A DNA stretch of 24,486 nt from CAYUNT01 sp964446285 (lineage in GTDB: Bacteria; Sumerlaeota; Sumerlaeia; SLMS01; CAYUNT01): NCBI GenBank assembly GCA_964446285.1, contig CAYUNT010000050.1, forward strand, positions 1 through 24,486, read 5' to 3'. The position numbers were made by a program, and so were the translations under genes. Shown piece after piece: positions 1 through 5,392 of the stretch. The first letter of the stretch is position 1. Each line of letters begins with the position of its first letter. Below the pieces are notes generated by a model that was not told the origin of the DNA, made no database searches, and worked only from the letters and a program-made list of their open reading frames with translations.

Positions 1-97
1 GTTCGTCTTTTGAAGATTTATGGAAACCGAATACCAACGAACGTCTTTTTCTCCCCTTTCGGTGCCAGCAGTTCGTCTTTTGAAGATTTATGGAAAC
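1..97 (-). CRISPR. Leader-end fragment of a type V-B CRISPR array
   Basis: A 27-bp sequence at 1-27 is repeated exactly at 71-97. In the second copy the repeat can be extended to 62-97 (36 bp); the first copy is cut by the window edge. Read on the minus strand, the unit begins GTTTCC and ends GCTGGCAC. The TGGCAC-type end next to the spacer resembles repeats of known Cas12b loci such as Alicyclobacillus (ending GTGGCAC). The one complete spacer is 28-61, 34 bp. Base 98 onward does not repeat, so the leader lies to the right and the array runs leftward out of the window, transcribed on the minus strand like cas12b. The 36-bp length and the exact boundary at 62 are inferred, because no second full repeat is visible. 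Confidence 0.93.
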
Positions 98-364
98 TCT
101 TCTCTTGGGAATCTAAATATCATCTTGATTTTCGAGGTTGTTTTCGAGCGCCTCGAAATCCGGGGTCCCTGGCCGGGGATCATCTCCCTCCCCGCAGGTT
201 TGTTGCGTCCTTAAGCAGTCCAATTCCAGCAATTTGCATTGATTTCGAGCGCCCCCCGCGAAAACCCCGTTTGCGCGGCGCTCGAAATAGATGTCAAAGA
301 GCAGGCATGGCAGGCAGTTCTATTGGCAAATGCCAATTGTGCGCCTGGGGGCGGCGCCGAACGC
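98..364 (-). other. CRISPR leader region, non-coding, hairpin-rich
   Basis: This stretch between the first repeat and the tracrRNA has no credible gene. It holds three copies of the 11-mer TTTCGAGCGCC: two direct (142-152 and 243-253) and one inverted (277-287). The last two form a perfect 12-bp inverted repeat (242-253 with 277-288) around a 23-nt centre that is itself partly self-complementary. A second hairpin pairs 130-137 (TTTCGAGG) with 151-158 (CCTCGAAA). Further repeats are ATTGGCA/TGCCAAT at 322-328 and 331-337, and GCGCC/GGCGC at 341-345 and 353-357. I see no convincing sigma-70 promoter directly upstream of the first repeat, only an AT-rich block near 113-122. Confidence 0.7.
242..288. 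repeat. Perfect 12-bp inverted repeat in the leader
   Basis: ATTTCGAGCGCC at 242-253 pairs perfectly with GGCGCTCGAAAT at 277-288. The intervening 23 bases extend the pairing imperfectly (CGCGAAAAC against GTTTGCGCG). The 11-base core also occurs at 142-152 inside a second hairpin (130-158). No T-run follows on either strand, so it is not a typical intrinsic terminator. It could be a small mobile palindromic element, a protein site or a structured leader RNA. Confidence 0.75.
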
Positions 365-457
365 AAACATCTTCAAGACGAACTGCCAATCCGGATGAAG
401 TGCTCTAACACTTCGCGACACGAACCGGATTGAAGCAGGACTGAGAAGTCACTGCGA
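365..457 (-). ncRNA. tracrRNA of the Cas12b system
   Basis: Read on the minus strand from about 457 to 365, the segment shows in order: a small hairpin GACT-TCTC-AGTC (450-439); a closing stem CAATCCGG (432-425) pairing perfectly with CCGGATTG (394-387); within it GTGTC (421-417), able to pair with GGCAC at the 3' end of the crRNA repeat with one G-U pair; an inner hairpin GAAGTG/CACTTC (414-409 with 402-397); and then an 18-nt anti-repeat (386-369). The anti-repeat pairs with repeat positions 87-68 along its full length except for a two-A bulge in the repeat. The same order of hairpin, closing stem, inner hairpin and 3' anti-repeat is known for the Alicyclobacillus Cas12b tracrRNA, which is also encoded between cas2 and the array. 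The 5' end is estimated from a promoter candidate. The 3' end is uncertain, since no T-run follows. Confidence 0.85.
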
Positions 458-460
458 ATA

Positions 461-492
461 AACTACGTAGTTCGGAACGGGCGGCGGGTCAA
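461..492 (-). promoter_or_regulatory. Candidate tracrRNA promoter with overlapping palindrome
   Basis: On the minus strand TTGACC (492-487) is a good -35 match. Seventeen bases downstream lies TACGTA (469-464), a weak -10. This would start transcription near 457, just before the first tracrRNA hairpin. The -10 lies within the perfect 12-bp palindrome AACTACGTAGTT (461-472), a possible operator. The -10 is poor by consensus, so this rests mainly on spacing and position. Confidence 0.4.
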
Positions 493-496
493 TATG

Positions 497-552
497 AAAA
501 AAGGCATCCCGCGCGGAGAAGGCGGGAGAAGCATTTCCACAGGCGGGACGCC
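497..552 (-). terminator. Intrinsic terminator after cas2
   Basis: On the minus strand GGCGTCCCGC (552-543) can pair with GCGGGATGCC (512-503), ten pairs including one G-U. The stem is followed at once by six T residues (502-497). The loop is long, about 30 nt. It begins 11 bases after the cas2 stop codon and would separate the cas12b-cas2 transcript from the tracrRNA unit. Confidence 0.6.
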
Positions 553-563
553 CGTGCTCTCGC

Positions 564-842
564 TCAGAAGATCATGTATTTGTTGTTGGGGACTTCGGGC
601 TCCGCGCCCAGGCATTCCATCGATGCGGGGAGGGTCTGGCCGGGTTTGACGCCTCCGAGGTCAACAAAGAGGACACGGTCTTCGCGGGAGTTGATTTCAT
701 CGCGCAGGCGTTCACGCAAACGAACCCGGTCGAGGTCGCTCAGCTGGCAGAGGAAGACGGAATACTGAACGCGGTGGCCAAAGTCCTCGAGGGTTTTAGC
801 GACGGCGGCGAGGCGCTTAAAAGCGAATTTGATCCGTGGCAT
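564..842 (-). CDS. cas2: Cas2 with altered or lost N-terminus (probable remnant)
   Basis: The 92-aa product matches Cas2 from its first helix onward: KRLAAVAKTLEDFG, then RVQYSVFLCQL (second strand), LRERLRDEI, a VLFVDLGG strand, and a C-terminal tail ending NNKYMIF. Canonical Cas2 begins with a hydrophobic strand and a YDI-x-D metal-binding motif before this helix. Here only MPRIKFAF precedes it, and the aspartate is absent. An in-frame TGA lies five codons upstream of the ATG, and I could not find the missing strand in another frame. There is no Shine-Dalgarno sequence, and the first 26 bp overlap the end of cas12b in another frame. In Alicyclobacillus-type V-B loci a cas4-cas1 fusion gene normally sits between cas12b and cas2. 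I infer that a deletion removed cas4-cas1 and the 5' end of cas2. Any expression would depend on reinitiation after cas12b. The Cas2 identity is firm; function is doubtful. Confidence 0.78.
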   Translation of the reverse strand: MPRIKFAFKRLAAVAKTLEDFGHRVQYSVFLCQLSDLDRVRLRERLRDEINSREDRVLFVDLGGVKPGQTLPASMECLGAEPEVPNNKYMIF

Positions 843-3800
843 CGTCGTCCGAACTCATGTCGCCGTCCGAGTTAGCGAGGTCCTCTGCCTCAAAAGGATC
901 GCAATTATCGCCAGATGGTTGCTCGCATCGATAGATTGTTGCTCTTTGCCGAGCCAGTTGATCTGTAATTATCTCATTTGCTTTTTCCCAGAACTTTTCT
1001 TCCGGGAGCCAGCCATTCTCGCCTTCGGAGTGGGGAACAACAATTTCTGAAGAATCGCGGAACATTCTGCCATTTTTTTGAAAAAATGGATTGATATACT
1101 CTTGTGTCCAAAAGCGCCGCTGAAGGTTCCAGGCGGCATTAATATCGGCATTCACGCGGCAAATCCTGATCTTGTTGCTGTCTTTGGCCAATGTGACGAA
1201 CCATTCGCCAAGCGGTTCCGGAACAAGTTCGCCTATCTTGGGCAGGTTGGTGCGCTTATTGACGGACTGATTTTCCGTATCATTTATTTCTTCCTTCCAC
1301 TTGGCATGATAATAGCTGCCAGGCTCCAAGTCCACTTCTCGCACTAAATGACATCGTATTCCGGGAGACAAATTCCGCGCATAGACGCGCGAGGAGTATT
1401 GGGCCAGCACATCATACACTCTAAGGCCAAACAGTTGCCCCTGCATCATGACTTCTTTTGGGATCGAGCGATGCGCCCACTTCATGAGCTTGGAATTCTC
1501 GCGCCGCGGGCGGTCTTTGCGGAAGCCATATCCACCCAAGTTCTCGAAAAGGATAAGATCACAGCGCGCCCGTTCGGGTTTGGGAAGATGCGCGCATTCA
1601 TCCCTCAGTTGTCCCCATTTTGCCTCGTCTTTCTTCTTCCCTTTTCTGTCATCGTGAAATTCATAGCCCAGCGCGGCCATGACGATCATGTTTGCGCCAA
1701 CTTTACGGCGGTCTTCTTTGAAGTTGTTAATATGCTCAAGAAGCCGCTGGTCAGTATCCACCCACTCGACATTTTGTTTGCCCGAGATAATGCCTCGCGC
1801 GCGTGATTTCACAAAGATCGCCGGACGTGTGCCGTCCTCGCGCCTTCGGCCATATTTCCGCGAATGAAGAGACCAACGCAGGAGCAAGCGGCGTTCCGCA
1901 TCGAGTTCTTCAAGACGCCAGAAGGAGAGACCGCCCATGCCACTTGGCACTTTTCCTTCTTTTATCTCATGATGGAATCGGGCGCGCTCTCGCCGCCATT
2001 CGGAGATTTCCTTGCCAAGGGTCTCTTCCCATTTTCGGTGGATGCGGCAAACTCCCTGGCATTCGCCAGGCCCATCATCCTCTTGTTTCCACCAGCCCGG
2101 GGCATTCTGTTCCTTGGCAAGGTCATCGAGAGCCTTGAGATCGTCCTGCGGGAACATCGTGCGGATTTTATCGGGCAAGTTGTTTTCCGAAAGCGCGTTG
2201 CGCAATTCCATCAATTCTTCCTGTTTTTCTTTGGAATTGGCAAGCCGCCCCAGTGAAAACAGGTCGTGTAGGAGGTTAATGGCTCTTGCCAATTCAAGGC
2301 GGCGATTGCGCAGTGCCTCGCGACGCCTGATAATATCTGGCGTTTCGTCTTCGCCTTCCAGTTTCAGGCATCCAGAAACCTCGTGAACGGCATACCAGTC
2401 GCTCCTTTGCCAGACCATGAAGAAAAGTTGCCTGTTGCTAGCGGGGCGTGTTTGTGTGAGCCGGAACACCGAATAGGCCGCGAAATGGCGGATGCCAAGA
2501 TCGAGGCTGAGCACCCTCCGGCCTTCACGGAGGAAGTCGGGATTCCATTCCGAAGGCTTCATATTTTTGCATTTAAATGGTCCGTTTTTGATCGGATCAG
2601 CATAGCTTTGCGGGCGGGACTCACTTTTTTGCGTGTTGATATTCACAACCACGCTAAAGAAGCATGGGGGGAAGCCTTGTTTGATGAAGTTTTCCTCGTT
2701 CAGGCGAGGGCCTTTTGCCCCAAATTCCAACTGTGATCCCTTGAGCTCTCCCTCGAATTGCTCTCGGGTCGATGGGTCCTGCAAGGTGAGCCGCTGATAG
2801 GCCCATTTTCCGTCTTTCTTCAGGGCACCAATCTTGGTGAGCACAATCTGTTCTGTATTGCGAATCGGTATCGTTGTGTCTGAACCATTGGGCTGTGGTT
2901 TGCGCTTCTTTCCTGCAGATTGGCTGGCGACTCTCCGGACATGCCAAGTGGCATCGGATTTGGGTGGATCGAGCGGTTCGAGAAGATCGAGATGCAGTTG
3001 TGTACGCGCATCTTTCCCTTCGCCTGTTTGTTCGAACCACACCGGGCTAAAATTCGTTCCCCCCGCTCCTTCGTATCTCATCCAGGCGGGATGATTGATT
3101 GGATCGGGAATTGTGAGCCTTGGGCGCTCTCTTGCTTCCTGCGCATCGCGATCCGCTTCATTTGCTTCCGCCCATTTGACGAGGGCGTCCGCCTGTCTTT
3201 GGGCAAGGTTGCGGCGAGTATCCTTGTCCGCCTGCGCCCAGTTGGGCGGGAACTGGTTCTGTTCATCAAAGTGCCATATAGGGCGGAACTTTGCTTCCGC
3301 GAGCGTTCTGAACATTTTGGGATCGCCAAATCCGCGCCTTCGAAAACGGCCATGCACATTGCCAGCAGCCCTTTTCAGATCATCTTCCGGTGCGGCTGGA
3401 TTTTGGGACAGGCAATCATTCCACGCATATACAACCTGGCGGAATCGGCGCACTCCAGTTGGCATGATCCGGTATTGCTCTTTAGGCTCCAGAGACTCGC
3501 GCCCGAGGTCGCGGGTGCGTTCCTTTTCATATTCCTTCAAGCAATCGCGGAGACATTGGGGTATCCTGTTGCGCTCTTGGTCACGTCCTTTTTGCTTGTT
3601 TTCGAGTTCATTCTTTCGTTTTTCCATCTTGATGCGATTGGTCTCGAACTGCCCCATGCGGCGGATGGCCTCGGCGAAACATGATTTGTCCAGTATCTCC
3701 GCATTTCCCTTTACATCCACCTTGGCATGTTCCGTGAACTTGTGAAAGAGCGGCACTAGCTTGGCCGCGCGAAGTTTTGCGCCCACCGGGCCAAATTCAT

Positions 3801-4713
3801 CGTGGTGTTTCTTTTGGCCCTTAAGCCAATTTAGGTAGCCCGTAAGCCAGCCCTTTGATTCAAGCGCAGTTTTCCACTCGATGGCATTGGGATCATTCTG
3901 CCGCTCGATCCACTTTTTCATCGCTTCAGGCCAAGCCGCCGTTCTTCCACCTCCATTAATGCTTGTGGATTGGTCCTTTTTCCCTCCTGCCCACTCTAAA
4001 ATTGCGTTCCGCCAGTCAGCGACAAGACGTTTGCGATCTTCATTCTTTTTGTTTGCAAGCAAAGCGTTGGCCCAATTTGGGGCTTTCTCCACTGCGATGC
4101 GTGCGCGTTCGCCAGCGGCGCTATCTTTTTTCGTCAAAAAACCGAGATAAGTTCCTGCCAAGGAGGCAGCTTTTTTCAGTGAGGCTTCATCTCTTGCATC
4201 TTCTGTTGTTTCATCTTCATTGTTCTCGGCGTTATCAGGCGGCGTGTCAGAAGACTCTTGTGGTTTTTTTCCCCGATCTTTCGCTTTCTTGTCTTCTTCC
4301 TTCTTGTCCTGCGCCTTCTTCTTTCCGGCCATATCGACGATGATCTCGTAGAGATCGGCAAAAAGCGTTTTGCTCGGGTCTTTCTCGCTGCAGGGCATGT
4401 TTTCCTCATCCCCCCCATTCTCCTTTTGCTGCGATTTTAAGCGGCGAAGAAATTCCTCATTCATTTGCTTCTTGTCGAAAAAGTAGTTTTCTCCATCAGA
4501 AATCCCTATAAGTTCCAGTTCATCCTCTGTTTGGCCTTTGTGGAACGCCTCGCCTCTCATTAGCATGAGCCAGTTCATGTAATAGGCGACGCCTTCGTTG
4601 AAGAGGCAGTGGGTGGTCCAGACAGCACTGCGGAGCTGGGCGCGGCGGGCTTCTTCAGCCTCGTTTTTGCTCTTGCCAAGAGCGAGTTTCAGTTTGATCG
4701 AGCGAGTGGCCAT
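817..4713 (-). CDS. cas12b: Cas12b (C2c1), RNA-guided DNA endonuclease of type V-B CRISPR
   Basis: The 1298-aa product is the single-protein effector that, with crRNA and tracrRNA, cleaves target DNA. The N-terminus (MATRSIKLKL, then GVAYYMNWLML) resembles the first OBD segment of Cas12b. The split RuvC nuclease is complete: D738 in VLSLDLGIRHFAAYSVF, E1057 in CDLILFENLGGYGF followed by ENSKLMKWAHR, and D1190 in VNADINAAWNLQRRFW, corresponding to D570/E848/D977 of the Alicyclobacillus enzyme. The open frame extends to 4899, but I chose ATG 4713: AGAGGA lies just upstream, and this start restores the family N-terminus. Characterised homologues are about 1100-1150 aa. The extra length includes a low-complexity insertion at about 129-178 (lysine-rich, then acidic) and an acidic tail (about 1264-1293). 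cas2 overlaps its 3' end, and tracrRNA and array follow on the same strand. Base composition looks visibly less G+C-rich than the neighbouring chromosomal genes, consistent with transfer. Confidence 0.97.
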   Translation of the reverse strand: MATRSIKLKLALGKSKNEAEEARRAQLRSAVWTTHCLFNEGVAYYMNWLMLMRGEAFHKGQTEDELELIGISDGENYFFDKKQMNEEFLRRLKSQQKENGGDEENMPCSEKDPSKTLFADLYEIIVDMAGKKKAQDKKEEDKKAKDRGKKPQESSDTPPDNAENNEDETTEDARDEASLKKAASLAGTYLGFLTKKDSAAGERARIAVEKAPNWANALLANKKNEDRKRLVADWRNAILEWAGGKKDQSTSINGGGRTAAWPEAMKKWIERQNDPNAIEWKTALESKGWLTGYLNWLKGQKKHHDEFGPVGAKLRAAKLVPLFHKFTEHAKVDVKGNAEILDKSCFAEAIRRMGQFETNRIKMEKRKNELENKQKGRDQERNRIPQCLRDCLKEYEKERTRDLGRESLEPKEQYRIMPTGVRRFRQVVYAWNDCLSQNPAAPEDDLKRAAGNVHGRFRRRGFGDPKMFRTLAEAKFRPIWHFDEQNQFPPNWAQADKDTRRNLAQRQADALVKWAEANEADRDAQEARERPRLTIPDPINHPAWMRYEGAGGTNFSPVWFEQTGEGKDARTQLHLDLLEPLDPPKSDATWHVRRVASQSAGKKRKPQPNGSDTTIPIRNTEQIVLTKIGALKKDGKWAYQRLTLQDPSTREQFEGELKGSQLEFGAKGPRLNEENFIKQGFPPCFFSVVVNINTQKSESRPQSYADPIKNGPFKCKNMKPSEWNPDFLREGRRVLSLDLGIRHFAAYSVFRLTQTRPASNRQLFFMVWQRSDWYAVHEVSGCLKLEGEDETPDIIRRREALRNRRLELARAINLLHDLFSLGRLANSKEKQEELMELRNALSENNLPDKIRTMFPQDDLKALDDLAKEQNAPGWWKQEDDGPGECQGVCRIHRKWEETLGKEISEWRRERARFHHEIKEGKVPSGMGGLSFWRLEELDAERRLLLRWSLHSRKYGRRREDGTRPAIFVKSRARGIISGKQNVEWVDTDQRLLEHINNFKEDRRKVGANMIVMAALGYEFHDDRKGKKKDEAKWGQLRDECAHLPKPERARCDLILFENLGGYGFRKDRPRRENSKLMKWAHRSIPKEVMMQGQLFGLRVYDVLAQYSSRVYARNLSPGIRCHLVREVDLEPGSYYHAKWKEEINDTENQSVNKRTNLPKIGELVPEPLGEWFVTLAKDSNKIRICRVNADINAAWNLQRRFWTQEYINPFFQKNGRMFRDSSEIVVPHSEGENGWLPEEKFWEKANEIITDQLARQRATIYRCEQPSGDNCDPFEAEDLANSDGDMSSDDDATDQIRF

Positions 4714-5392
4714 GTTGATGTCCTCTGAATCCGAAAAGAACTTTCCGCCGCCCCGCGCCGGGTTGTATTCCGCCGAATGACATTGCACCAACTCGCGCCA
4801 TGTCACGGGCGTGCGCGGTTTTCCGCGACACAATGCGCCGGATGGGATGCGCTCTCTCCCTCCCTGAGCGCATTGGATGGTCAAGAAAAGAGTCCGCAAA
4901 CTAGCCGCTCATGTCAAGTCGATGGTTCCGTCTATTAATGTATAATTTTGCAGCGTCTGTTCATTGAGGCGCGAGAACTTGCCCGACGCTGTCGGGGCAG
5001 TGGAAAACGAATGGCATGCAAGGCCAGCGAAAAAGAAATGCATAAAGGCAAAAAAGTCCGGACATGACTGCCTGGTGTATAGTGTCAGTGAGTGATCAGT
5101 AGATGGTCGAGGAAACAATGTCCGCGGATATGCCTATATGTATCGTATCTCAGCAGGAGGGGTTTGGGAAATCTGAGAATGGTTTTGTGCACGAATGTTT
5201 CGAGCAAATTTGAGATAAGCGAAGGGAGCAGGGGAGAAGCGCAGGAGAGCGGACGGTGGCCTTGCTGCATTCTTCCTGAATGAAGATGCATCCATTATCG
5301 CAGATGCGCGGCCTTTCGGATTGCGGGCCGGTTCTGTCCGAAAGATACTGGTTTTGGGCCGTCCGAGGCCAAGGGCGGCGAATACAATAGGG
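4714..5392. other. Divergent intergenic region, no credible gene
   Basis: It separates cas12b (minus) from the protease gene (plus). Short open frames here show no recognisable family. For cas12b, a perfect TTGACA -35 lies on the minus strand at 4917-4912, but the -10 at 17-18 bp (GACTCT/ACTCTT) is weak. An AT-rich block with TATACA on the minus strand (near 4938-4943) is an alternative. A short hairpin CCCGAC-GCT-GTCGGG lies at 4982-4996 without a T-run. On the plus strand, TTGCGG (5321-5326), 17 bp and GATACT (5344-5349) could form a promoter for the protease gene. Confidence 0.55.
5321..5349 (+). promoter_or_regulatory. Candidate promoter of the HtrA-like gene
   Basis: TTGCGG (5321-5326) and GATACT (5344-5349) are separated by 17 bp and match sigma-70 elements at 3/6 and 4/6 positions. 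The predicted start near 5356 would leave a short untranslated leader before ATG 5393, and would exclude the longer TTG start at 5321. Confidence 0.3.

Noticed and set aside
10..433. Short plus-strand open frames across the repeats and tracrRNA
   Set aside because: They run through the CRISPR repeat, leader and tracrRNA, have no recognisable product and lack ribosome sites.
843..900. A frameshifted Cas2 N-terminus hidden in another frame
   Set aside because: All three minus-strand frames upstream of the cas2 ATG were read; one is the cas12b tail, one has a stop, and none contains a YDI-like strand.
2920..3745. Plus-strand frames of over 200 codons opposite cas12b
   Set aside because: They lie wholly antisense to an unmistakable Cas12b and show no protein motifs.
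4714..4899. 62-codon upstream extension of cas12b
   Set aside because: It begins with TTG, has no family similarity, and ATG 4713 has a good AGAGGA site and the expected Cas12b N-terminus.
4982..4996. Short GC-rich hairpin upstream of cas12b as a terminator
   Set aside because: The stem is only six pairs and no T-run follows on either strand.
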